Program-made: the position numbers and the translations under genes
NCBI GenBank assembly: GCA_900769885.1
Contig: CAAGIG010000023.1
Span: 1 to 22,843 of the forward strand
Direction: 5' to 3'
DNA length: 22,843 bases
DNA from: Rikenellaceae bacterium
GTDB lineage: Bacteria; Bacteroidota; Bacteroidia; Bacteroidales; UBA932
Shown: positions 8,907 through 16,430 of the stretch, piece after piece
How positions within the stretch are numbered: position 1 is the stretch's first letter
Layout of the letters: the number at the start of each line of letters is the position of its first letter
Notes under the pieces: generated by a model
What the model saw: only the letters and a program-made list of their open reading frames with translations
Database searches by the model: none
What the model was told of the DNA's origin: nothing

Positions 8907-8922
8907 ATATTAGATATTAAAT

Positions 8923-8964
8923 AACGGTTTTTCTTATATCTTACAAATATAAGAAAGTTCCGTT
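8923..8964 (-). promoter_or_regulatory. Dyad overlapping a probable hut promoter
   Basis: An interrupted inverted repeat lies just before hutH. AACGG (8923-8927) pairs with CCGTT (8960-8964), and TTCTTATAT (8931-8939) pairs with ATATAAGAA (8947-8955) around a 7-base loop. CAAATATA at 8944-8951 reads TATATTTG on the minus strand, a perfect TAnnTTTG -7 box, about 37 bases before the hutH ATG. No clean TTTG -33 box is found at the usual 19-21 bases; the nearest, at 8976-8979, is 24 bases away. The dyad also covers the stop codon of the OstA-like gene. With no T run after it, an operator or leader hairpin is more likely than a terminator. Confidence 0.45.
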
Positions 8965-11311
8965 ATTTTCTTATCCAAATTAGTGGCTTTCTTCTCTCAA
9001 TCTCAGACATAATACGTTTCATATATCCGGGATAATAGATATTGGTCTGGACAAATCTCGGGAAATTCCTTGCTGGAATCACTCTGGCACGAAGACTTGT
9101 GCGAAGTTTTTTATCGGTAATATCGAATCTTGAATTGAATTTTTCTTCAATTCTCCAATTGAAATCCTTCAAATATTTTTGTTCATCAGTGAGGTCATAC
9201 ACAGGGAAAGCATCACTCTTAATTCCCTCATAATATCTCATTCTCTCCACTGCACCATCCTTCAACACAGCGGTCATCATACGGCACTCCTTCTGATTCA
9301 TAGTCGTAACTACGCTATCCTCAGCAATATAGACCATCATACTCGCCCCTCCGATAGCATCAAAACGATACAAATCGCTATCCCTGAAATATCCAATCAT
9401 CTCGGGAGACTTAATCTGATGATAATAACCGCCATTGGCATCCTCCGATATGACAAAAGCTTTGGAAAGCATATATCCCTTACGCATCTCCCCATCTTCC
9501 ATCACAAACTGCATACTGTCGGCAGTTATCTGATTCACACCATCATACCAAATAACAGGATCTGTAAACAACCTCGCCATAGAGTCAATTGAACAATAAA
9601 GTAAAGAGTCGCACTTTATCTGAATATCACTTTTGTAAATCTTCACATTCTTGAAAGCCTCAACAAATGTTACAATGGTAGTGTCCAAAGGTTCAGTTTC
9701 TACCGCAAGAGAATCTGCCACACCCAGAGAGTCAACCCTGCTGACCGAATCAACACGGGACAATGAGAGCGAGTCTCCCGCCGGCAACAAACCCTCAGTT
9801 CCAAAATCATCCCTTACAACTCCCCTCTGAATAGGAGTTGACAAAGTGTCTGAAGATGCCCTTTCCCTTAAAGACTCATCAGAAACAACCTCACCCCTCG
9901 AAGGTCTTCCAAGATCTCCCCTTTCCGACAAAGAATCCGCGACAGCTGCAATATCTCTGCGCTCCTCTCGCCCTGACATCTGTGTAACCGAATCACGGCG
10001 TTCTCTATTTGGAGACTCTACTGAAACCGAGTCCCTTCTCGAAGGTCTTCCTGCATCTCCCCTTTCAGACGAAGAATCTGCGACAGTAGCAACATCTCTG
10101 CGCTCCTCTCGATCTGACATCTGTGTAACCGAATCACGGCGTTCTCTATTTGGAGACTCTACTGAAACAGAGTCCCTCTGTACATCTTGTTGTAACTCCA
10201 CTGAGGACGAGTCAGTTGGTGCAGAAGCCACACTATCAGCCGACTCATTCTGCACAGGTTGTTCGGGTGGACGCTTACTTGCCAAAGGGTCAATTTGTGC
10301 CGATTTATATCTCTGCTCAGCCTGCGCCACAAAAGCACTGTCCACTTCAAACATCCTCTTTTGGAAATATTTGAACTGATCAGCGGCAATAAAAACCGAA
10401 TCGACTCCGCCACCATCCTGCTCCTGAAGCATAATAATCACCGGGTCCTGATAAACCTCCGCCCTGCGTGGCTCATTCCAGAAATCGAGTTTACCACCCA
10501 AAACTATCGACTTGTTGACAGTATCCACCACCTCAACCCTTCTCTCCATTCGGGTATATTCCTGATTCCTGTCATAAAACAATGTCTCAGACCACCCCTC
10601 ATTCTCATCAGAAATAACGTGAACACTCCTGTCAAAAAAGAAAGTCTCATTATTTCTGTTATACCATCCACCACCGGAAGCAATCGCATACTTGTCATAC
10701 CATCCGTTGGTCTTTCCATCAAATTCAATAATATCTTTCTGAGAAAAATACTTCAGACTGTCGGTCACAAAGAAAAGGGAATCGGAAAACATCTCCACAC
10801 GCTCCTTAAAGACAAACAAATCACTCTTGGCATAATAATGGCCGACCTGACTTTCAATCAACGAGCCATCTTTATCCATCATCGCCCCTCCCCTCTGAAA
10901 ATGGGCGATACTATCCTTTGTATTATAATCCAGAAACCTGGTTCTGAGCATATTGCTATCCTTATCCACCAATTGGACAATATGTCCCCTGAATCGGGCA
11001 AGGTCCTCATCTATCAGATATTTGAGACTGTCTCCTGTAAGGACTGTCTTTTCCTGAATAACCTGCACATTTCCCACCGCATCAATGACCCCTTTGTCCA
11101 CATTCCACAAAGCATTGTCACATTTGAGGTAGGTATTATTATGAAGAAAAAGTGCATTACCCTCAACCTTTCTGAAGCTCTGACCATTAATCTGCAACAG
11201 ACGGGCCTTATCAGCAGATATCAAACGGACAAGACTATCCTTCTCCTCATTCTGAGCAAAAACAGACAAAGAGAAAAGAATCAGAATTATATTTAAAAAT
11301 ATGCGCTTCAT
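8963..11311 (-). CDS. OstA-like (LptA/LptD N-terminal-type) envelope protein with repeat insert
   Basis: This is a 782-residue exported protein. Residues 1-19 form a signal peptide (MKRIF then a hydrophobic stretch ending SVFAQ). Residues about 25-330 resemble the OstA/LptA beta-jellyroll repeats that carry LPS across the periplasm (ADKARLLQINGQ..., DALWNVDKGVIDAVGNVQV, GDSLKYLIDEDLARFRGHI). Similar strands return from about 545 to 690 (KIYKSDIQIKCDSLLYCSIDS). Between them, about 335-540, lies a polar Ser/Asp/Arg/Glu-rich insert with two 47-residue tandem repeats (about 378-472), probably disordered. The start overlaps the preceding stop codon by one base (TAATG), so it is translationally coupled to the SurA-like gene. 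A role in LPS transport is inferred from family and context; the insert has no assigned role. Confidence 0.82.
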   Translation of the reverse strand: MKRIFLNIILILFSLSVFAQNEEKDSLVRLISADKARLLQINGQSFRKVEGNALFLHNNTYLKCDNALWNVDKGVIDAVGNVQVIQEKTVLTGDSLKYLIDEDLARFRGHIVQLVDKDSNMLRTRFLDYNTKDSIAHFQRGGAMMDKDGSLIESQVGHYYAKSDLFVFKERVEMFSDSLFFVTDSLKYFSQKDIIEFDGKTNGWYDKYAIASGGGWYNRNNETFFFDRSVHVISDENEGWSETLFYDRNQEYTRMERRVEVVDTVNKSIVLGGKLDFWNEPRRAEVYQDPVIIMLQEQDGGGVDSVFIAADQFKYFQKRMFEVDSAFVAQAEQRYKSAQIDPLASKRPPEQPVQNESADSVASAPTDSSSVELQQDVQRDSVSVESPNRERRDSVTQMSDREERRDVATVADSSSERGDAGRPSRRDSVSVESPNRERRDSVTQMSGREERRDIAAVADSLSERGDLGRPSRGEVVSDESLRERASSDTLSTPIQRGVVRDDFGTEGLLPAGDSLSLSRVDSVSRVDSLGVADSLAVETEPLDTTIVTFVEAFKNVKIYKSDIQIKCDSLLYCSIDSMARLFTDPVIWYDGVNQITADSMQFVMEDGEMRKGYMLSKAFVISEDANGGYYHQIKSPEMIGYFRDSDLYRFDAIGGASMMVYIAEDSVVTTMNQKECRMMTAVLKDGAVERMRYYEGIKSDAFPVYDLTDEQKYLKDFNWRIEEKFNSRFDITDKKLRTSLRARVIPARNFPRFVQTNIYYPGYMKRIMSEIERRKPLIWIRK
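9897..10178. repeat. Tandem 141-bp repeat, two copies, in the OstA-like gene
   Basis: Copy one is 9897-10037 and copy two 10038-10178, with a period of exactly 141 bases (47 codons). I count 13 differences, about 91% identity, and one identical stretch of more than 50 bases near the end of each copy. The unit encodes an Arg/Ser/Asp/Glu-rich segment with PNRERRDSVTQMS and REERRD. The reading frame is kept. High identity points to a fairly recent duplication. Confidence 0.9.
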
Positions 11312-12666
11312 TATTTAACCCAACCATCCCTCTCAAAATCACACTTTACAAACAACGGGTCAATCACGATATAAGTAACCCTCTGTTTCTCCTTGATAAA
11401 ATTCTCAATGGCATTCATCATCTGCTGATTCTTGGCAATATCGAGCAAAACATTGAAATCGTTCTCATAAGTAGCTGTATGAGAAGGGACAACCTCCTCC
11501 AATCTCACTATCTTATAAACTAAATTTCCACTTCTTCCCTCATTGTCAGTCGACTCAAAAGGGGTAGAAATTTCACCGGGTTTGAGATTTTTCAAGACAG
11601 CATAATCCGCAGGCTTAAGTTGGTCAATTTCAAACAGCGGTGCACCGGAATTAGGGTCTGCCACCACACCACCATTGGTCTTGGACTGAGCATCCTGAGA
11701 GTGGATTTGAGCAACTTGTTCAAATGTGACAGTATCTGCCAGCAATTGTGCTCTGAGCTTGTTCAACTCTACAAAAACAGAATCTCTATCATCATTTGAG
11801 TATTTTGGTTTGAGCAAAATATGTCTTGCATTAAACATATCCCCTTCTCTCTTAATCAATTGTATCAAGTGATATCCGTCCGGAGTCTCAACAATTGGGG
11901 AAACCTGACCCTCCTTCAAAGCCATAGCAGCATCACTGAAAGCAGGCCAGTACAGTGATTTTGAAGCCATTCCCAACTCTCCGCCACGCATTGCACTGGG
12001 ACAATCAGAATAAAGCGTTGCCAACAAATTAAATTTCTCCCCATTGAGAATCCTTTCCCTGAAATCGAGCAGTCTCTCTCTTGCATCCATCTCCGCCTTC
12101 TCCACATCGGGATACATAACGATCTGACTGTATTTATATTGGACTGGAATTATCGGAAGGCTGTCTTTGGAAGTCCTGTTGTAAAAATCTTTCACTTGAC
12201 GGGGAGTCATCTCAGGAACAGAACTTGTCACCTGCCTTTGCATATCCTGAACCAGCGACTGCTCCAGAAACATTTGACGCCATCTTTGCTCAAGCTTGTT
12301 GATTGATACCCCAAAGTATTTCTCAACCTCTTTCTCACCACCAAGTTTTGACAAAATATTTGCCATCCTGTCCTGCAGTGCAGCATTGACATTATCGGGA
12401 TTGACAGTCAAACTATCCAACATCGCCTGAGTATAGAAAAGCTTGGAAATCATCATATTCTCCAAAACTTCGCAACGGAGATTCCTGTCTGAAATATAGC
12501 CATTGAACTGCATCATCTGAGCCTCCGATTCCACCTGAGACAACAAAATGACACTGTTTCCAACTACTGCAACTGTCTTATCAATAACACCTTCATACTT
12601 TTGTCCCATTGCACCAAAAGCAATAGACAAAGCGACCAAAAAGGCAAATATTTTCCTGAACTTCAT
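11311..12666 (-). CDS. SurA-like periplasmic peptidylprolyl isomerase / chaperone
   Basis: This is a 451-residue exported protein. Signal peptide 1 to about 21 (ends GAMGQ), SurA N-terminal chaperone region about 28-165, then two parvulin-type domains. The first, about 176-275, has GGELGMASKS and the SPIVETPDGYHLIQL end strand. The second, about 279-392, starts ARHILLKPKYS and contains NGGVVADPNSG. SurA proteins escort outer-membrane beta-barrels, including LptD, through the periplasm. It lies 7 bases after a SurA-like lipoprotein gene and overlaps the OstA-like gene by one base, which fits outer-membrane and LPS-transport biogenesis. The C-terminal tail beyond 395 resembles the final SurA helix. 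Confidence 0.88.
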   Translation of the reverse strand: MKFRKIFAFLVALSIAFGAMGQKYEGVIDKTVAVVGNSVILLSQVESEAQMMQFNGYISDRNLRCEVLENMMISKLFYTQAMLDSLTVNPDNVNAALQDRMANILSKLGGEKEVEKYFGVSINKLEQRWRQMFLEQSLVQDMQRQVTSSVPEMTPRQVKDFYNRTSKDSLPIIPVQYKYSQIVMYPDVEKAEMDARERLLDFRERILNGEKFNLLATLYSDCPSAMRGGELGMASKSLYWPAFSDAAMALKEGQVSPIVETPDGYHLIQLIKREGDMFNARHILLKPKYSNDDRDSVFVELNKLRAQLLADTVTFEQVAQIHSQDAQSKTNGGVVADPNSGAPLFEIDQLKPADYAVLKNLKPGEISTPFESTDNEGRSGNLVYKIVRLEEVVPSHTATYENDFNVLLDIAKNQQMMNAIENFIKEKQRVTYIVIDPLFVKCDFERDGWVK

Positions 12667-12673
12667 ATCTCTA

Positions 12674-13516
12674 TCAATATATAATCAACTTATTTGAGTT
12701 TATGGCATCATTAAGCAGATTCCGTTCCAAACTCAAAACAAGTTCCTGTTTTCTCCTGTTAATTACGATATCTTTTATCTTTTCACGACTGTACTCATAA
12801 GGGGCAATCTCTCCCTCCGGTATCATCTCCATAATGGAAACCAGATAGTTATAACCATTCTCGGTTTTATCAATATAAGACTTGCCACCCAACAATGACT
12901 CACAGGCAGAAATATCTGAATCAATCTTTTGGGCAATCACCCCCATCTCCACCCAATCCATATAAGAATGGAAATACTCAGCTGAAGAATAACAAAGTTG
13001 CTCAAGTTTTGCCAAATCTTCTTCTTTGGCAGAACGGTAGAGCGACTTTATCTGGGAAAGGTAAGGTGAATTGTCAGCTATCTTGATAACAATAGCCTTG
13101 AGCAAAGGGGTAGTAACGATAAAAGACTTTTCGTTATTTTCATAAAACTCCTGATACTGCTGCTCGGAAACAAGAGTATCAAGACGTTGCTCGACATACT
13201 GTTTTTCATACCTGAAGACTAATAGTTGCTGACGAAACTCCTCGAGTTGCTTTTCGACATCTTTGTCATTCTTAGGCAACTGCGTTTGAGCCATATCGAG
13301 CAAAAGATTATCCTTTGCCCAGGAATGGATATATTGAGTTACAATCCGTATACTGTCTTCAGGAGAAAAACCGGTAATATTCAATTTCTCGATATCCTCT
13401 TTATACAGAATGTGTGTACCGACCCTTGCCACTACCTCTCCGTTGAATATTCTGTCATACAAACGGCAGGAAGAGAACAGTATCACAAACAGTATCAGGA
13501 TACCAAGACGCTTCAT
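12674..13516 (-). CDS. SurA N-domain-like lipoprotein, probable envelope chaperone
   Basis: This 280-residue protein has a lipoprotein signal: lipobox LFSSC with Cys17 as the acylation site. Residues about 25-135 resemble the helical N-terminal part of SurA/PpiC proteins (VARVGTHILYKEDI, then SWAKDNLLLDMAQ). The parvulin core is hard to see: the ARHIL-type first strand and the GG(D/E)LG loop of the neighbour are missing. A weak echo is LLKAIVIKI near 138-146 and WVEMGVIAQKI near 187-197. It may therefore be a chaperone without isomerase activity. It lies 8 bases after guaB and 7 before the SurA-like gene, in an arrangement I recall from other Bacteroidales. Often annotated as peptidylprolyl isomerase. 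Confidence 0.72.
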   Translation of the reverse strand: MKRLGILILFVILFSSCRLYDRIFNGEVVARVGTHILYKEDIEKLNITGFSPEDSIRIVTQYIHSWAKDNLLLDMAQTQLPKNDKDVEKQLEEFRQQLLVFRYEKQYVEQRLDTLVSEQQYQEFYENNEKSFIVTTPLLKAIVIKIADNSPYLSQIKSLYRSAKEEDLAKLEQLCYSSAEYFHSYMDWVEMGVIAQKIDSDISACESLLGGKSYIDKTENGYNYLVSIMEMIPEGEIAPYEYSREKIKDIVINRRKQELVLSLERNLLNDAINSNKLIIY

Positions 13517-13524
13517 TCAATAAA

Positions 13525-14994
13525 TTATCTACTGTAGTTAGGTGCTTCGCGAGTGATAGTCACATCGTGAGGGTGACTTTCTACAACACCCGCTGCAGTA
13601 ACTCTGACGAACTTGGCACTCTTAAGCTGGTCAAGGTCGTGAGCACCACAATATCCCATTCCGGCACGAAGACCACCTACCAATTGATAGATAACTTCTG
13701 ACAAAGTGCCTTTGTATGGAACTTGTGCCACGATTCCCTCAGGAACCAGTTTCTTGATATCTTCTTCCATATCCTGGAAATAACGGTCTTTTGAACCAAG
13801 TTGCATTGCTTCCAAAGAACCCATTCCGCGATACGATTTGAATTTTCTGCCATTAAGAATGATTGTTTCCCCTGGAGACTCCTCAACACCTGCGAACAAT
13901 GATCCTGCCATAACTGTGCTTGCACCTGCAGCCAAAGCTTTGACAACATCGCCTGAGTATCTGATACCACCGTCAGCAATGATTGGAATACCTGTTCCTT
14001 TCAATGCCTGAGCAGCCATCATAATTGCTGAAAGCTGGGGAACACCCACACCTGCAATCACACGGGTTGTACAGATAGAACCGGGGCCGATACCTACCTT
14101 CACAGCATCTACACCGCTCTCCATAAGAGCTTTAGCAGCCTCAGCTGTTGCGATATTTCCGGCAACGATTTGCAAATCGGGGAATTTCTCACGCACTTTG
14201 CGGATAGTTTGAAGGACAAATTCAGAGTGACCGTGTGCTGTATCCAAAACGATAGCATCAGGCTCAACAGAAGTAAGCATTTCTACTTTTTGAATAGTCT
14301 CTGAATTTATACCAAGAGCAGCAGCAACCATCAATCTACCTTTAGAATCCTTGCTGGCAGTAGGGTTGTGCTTAATCTTCATTATATCTTTATAAGTGAT
14401 AAGACCTGTCAATTTACCTTCTTTGTCAACAACAAGAAGTTTCTCGATTTTATGTCTTCTCAACAACTCTGTAGCCTCTTTAAGATTTGCTCCGTCAGTA
14501 GTTGTTACAAGGTTTTCTTTGGTCATTACCAATGAGATAGGAGTCTTAACATTATCGATAAAACGCAAATCTCTATTTGTAACAATACCTCTTAGATAAC
14601 CTCTTTCATCAACAACAGGAATACCACCGATACGATTCTCTTTCATAAGAGCAAGAGCGTCACCTACAGTCGCTGTTTCCTTAATGGTAACAGGATCGTA
14701 GATCATACCATTTTCAGCTCTCTTAACTCTTCTGACGTGTTCCATTTGGGCCTCAATACCCATATTTTTGTGGATTACACCGATACCCCCTTCTCGAGCA
14801 ATGGCAATAGCCAGCTGAGCTTCGGTAACTGTATCCATAGCCGCAGAAACAAGAGGCGTATGAAGAGTTATTTCACGAGTGAACTTGGTAGTAATATTCA
14901 CATCACGTGGTAAAACATCAGAATGTGCAGGTACCAAGAGGACGTCATCAAATGTTAGGCCCTCAGAAATAGGAGAATTAGTCAGAATATCCAT
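13525..14994 (-). CDS. guaB: Inosine-5'-monophosphate dehydrogenase GuaB
   Basis: GuaB oxidises IMP to XMP with NAD+, the committed step of guanine nucleotide synthesis. The 489 residues show the (beta/alpha)8 barrel interrupted by two CBS domains at about 97-205. Catalytic Cys308 is in GPGSICTTR. DGGIRYSGD at 341-349 binds the phosphate. The mobile flap carries KDRYFQ with Arg404, and EGIVAQVPYKG follows from 419. The start matches the family (LTFDDVLLVPAHSDVLPRDV). It heads the run with the three envelope genes, separated from the next by 8 bases. A promoter candidate lies in the 60 bases upstream. Confidence 0.97.
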   Translation of the reverse strand: MDILTNSPISEGLTFDDVLLVPAHSDVLPRDVNITTKFTREITLHTPLVSAAMDTVTEAQLAIAIAREGGIGVIHKNMGIEAQMEHVRRVKRAENGMIYDPVTIKETATVGDALALMKENRIGGIPVVDERGYLRGIVTNRDLRFIDNVKTPISLVMTKENLVTTTDGANLKEATELLRRHKIEKLLVVDKEGKLTGLITYKDIMKIKHNPTASKDSKGRLMVAAALGINSETIQKVEMLTSVEPDAIVLDTAHGHSEFVLQTIRKVREKFPDLQIVAGNIATAEAAKALMESGVDAVKVGIGPGSICTTRVIAGVGVPQLSAIMMAAQALKGTGIPIIADGGIRYSGDVVKALAAGASTVMAGSLFAGVEESPGETIILNGRKFKSYRGMGSLEAMQLGSKDRYFQDMEEDIKKLVPEGIVAQVPYKGTLSEVIYQLVGGLRAGMGYCGAHDLDQLKSAKFVRVTAAGVVESHPHDVTITREAPNYSR

Positions 14995-15016
14995 ATTAAA
15001 AGTATATTTATTCCGA

Positions 15017-15049
15017 CAAATATAAATATAAATTTCAAATAATTCCCAA
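15017..15049 (-). promoter_or_regulatory. Candidate promoter of the guaB unit
   Basis: CAAATATA at 15017-15024 reads TATATTTG on the minus strand, a full match to the Bacteroidota -7 box TAnnTTTG. CCAA at 15046-15049 reads TTGG, one base from TTTG, at a 21-base spacing. The -7 box is 22 bases from the guaB ATG, implying a short leader. The region is AT-rich, so chance matches are possible. Confidence 0.45.
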
Positions 15050-15054
15050 TATTT

Positions 15055-15984
15055 CTACTCCAGCAACCTTCCTTGCCAGGTATCGAGCTCCTCAAGACGC
15101 TTTTCAAGCATTCTCACAAGCTCCACATTCCGTATCATACCCCAAGGAATAGTATTTAAAAACCTCGGTGGAACCTCTCCTGCAAAACGCTCAATGTAAA
15201 TATCAGGACGCAAACGTTCAAGGAAAGAGACAAAGAAATCGATATACTCATCCAAAGCAAAAGTGACAAAATCATCCCTCTTTTGGACAAACTCCTCCTC
15301 CATCGCAGTGCCTCGCACTATCTGAAGCTGATGGAATTTCACCGAGTGCAAAGGGAGAGTATTTATAATAGAAGCAGAATCAATCATATCCTGCACACTC
15401 TCTCCAGGAAGTCCGAAAATAAAATGTGCCCCCTGACGGATACCCCTTTCGGCAGTCATCTCCAAAGCCCTGCGAGCCTGTTCAAAAGAATGTCCCCTGT
15501 TTATCCTCTCAAGAGTCCTGTCATAACACGATTCAATTCCATATTCCACTATAACAATATGATTTTCAGCCAATTTAGCCAAATAATCAAGTTTCTGTTC
15601 ATCCACACAATCGGGTCTTGTACCAATAACAATTCCTGCCACCTGTGGATGGGAAAGGGCCTCCTCATACAGAACCTTCAGTCTCTCCAGCGGAGCATAA
15701 GTATTGGAATATGGTTGAAAATATGCCAAAAACCTCTCAGCATTGCGATAGCGTACCTTATGAAACTTGATACCCTCGTCGATTTGAGTAAGAATAGGGA
15801 TATTTGGAGTGCTGTAGCCTGGGTGGAAAGCACTGTTGTCACAATAAGTACAACCACCTGTCGAGATAGAGCCATCCCTGTTAGGGCAAGTAAATCCACC
15901 ATCGATCACCACCTTTTGAAGGCGCTGACCATAGACCTTTTTAAAATACCCTACGTATGAATTATATCGTTGTCTTGTTGTCAC
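15055..15984 (-). CDS. Radical SAM protein of the YhcC / TIGR01212 family
   Basis: This 309-residue protein carries the ELP3-like radical SAM cluster motif: Cys33 (GGFTCPNRDG), Cys45 and Cys48 (GGCTYCDN). Further family marks are GTRPDCVDEQKLDYLA, VEYGIESCYDRTLERINRGH and HFIFGLPGES. Such proteins use a 4Fe-4S cluster and S-adenosylmethionine; the family's reaction is, to my knowledge, not settled. The start codon is GTG (15982-15984), which overlaps the YhcH-family stop as GTGA, and no in-frame ATG gives the family N-terminus. It is the last gene of the Lnb-YhcH-radical SAM trio, and guaB's promoter region follows. Confidence 0.88.
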   Translation of the reverse strand: MTTRQRYNSYVGYFKKVYGQRLQKVVIDGGFTCPNRDGSISTGGCTYCDNSAFHPGYSTPNIPILTQIDEGIKFHKVRYRNAERFLAYFQPYSNTYAPLERLKVLYEEALSHPQVAGIVIGTRPDCVDEQKLDYLAKLAENHIVIVEYGIESCYDRTLERINRGHSFEQARRALEMTAERGIRQGAHFIFGLPGESVQDMIDSASIINTLPLHSVKFHQLQIVRGTAMEEEFVQKRDDFVTFALDEYIDFFVSFLERLRPDIYIERFAGEVPPRFLNTIPWGMIRNVELVRMLEKRLEELDTWQGRLLE

Positions 15985-16430
15985 ACTCTCACCTTGATTA
16001 CAGCCTTCTTGACAGCCTCACCACTCATCATTGGAGCGTGGGCATCTTGAGGGAAGCATATAATAAAATTGTCCTCAGAGTAACTTACGAACACCTCTGG
16101 AGATTCATTCAAATAAGCAACATCCTTTTGCTCATCGTACTCAACACCTTTGCCAGAACATTTAGCCCTGTCGGTAAAACCCATTGTCTCAGCACCTTCA
16201 AGTACAATATGAATATCCACAAAAGAATCGTGAACCTCCAAAGCAGGAAGTTCAGACAACTCCTTCTCTGGATACGAAGTAACGGTACACCAGATATTAC
16301 CTTCCTCTATAATATGTCTACCCTCCTCAAGGGCATTAAGATTATTTTTCTTCAGAAAATCATACACTTTGTCAAAACTCTTGTGCAAAGTGACATACTT
16401 TTCAAAACTTTTAAGTGAATCTACTATCAT
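15981..16430 (-). CDS. YhcH/YjgK/YiaL (DUF386, NanQ/EbgC-like) family protein
   Basis: This small cytosolic cupin-like protein has 149 residues, a normal length. Family motifs include the central EVHDSFVDIHIVLEGAETMG (residues 65-84, with Glu65, His67, His74) and FPQDAHAP (126-133, with His131), which together supply the probable metal site; KKAVIKV closes the fold. Relatives bind sugars: NanQ speeds anomerisation of sialic acid and EbgC has an unknown role with beta-galactosidase. It overlaps both neighbours by four bases (ATGA with the Lnb-like gene, GTGA with the radical SAM gene), so the three are probably translated together. Nothing here fixes the sugar. Confidence 0.85.
   Translation of the reverse strand: MIVDSLKSFEKYVTLHKSFDKVYDFLKKNNLNALEEGRHIIEEGNIWCTVTSYPEKELSELPALEVHDSFVDIHIVLEGAETMGFTDRAKCSGKGVEYDEQKDVAYLNESPEVFVSYSEDNFIICFPQDAHAPMMSGEAVKKAVIKVRV

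Noticed and set aside
7414..8919. 15-base exact repeat ATATATTAGATATTA in front of hutI (7414-7428) and hutH (8905-8919)
   Set aside because: It is only A, T and one G, and in the first case it encodes the end of hutH. Such a repeat can easily occur by chance in AT-rich start regions.
9846..10379. 177-codon open frame on the plus strand across the OstA repeat region
   Set aside because: It is antisense to the repeat insert, has Ser/Thr-rich low-complexity content, no domain, and arises because the coding strand has few stop-generating triplets there. The minus-strand gene has a signal peptide and family strands.
10259..11296. 345-codon plus-strand open frame antisense to the OstA-like gene
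   Set aside because: No recognisable motif; it lies fully within a gene with clear family features and signal peptide on the other strand.
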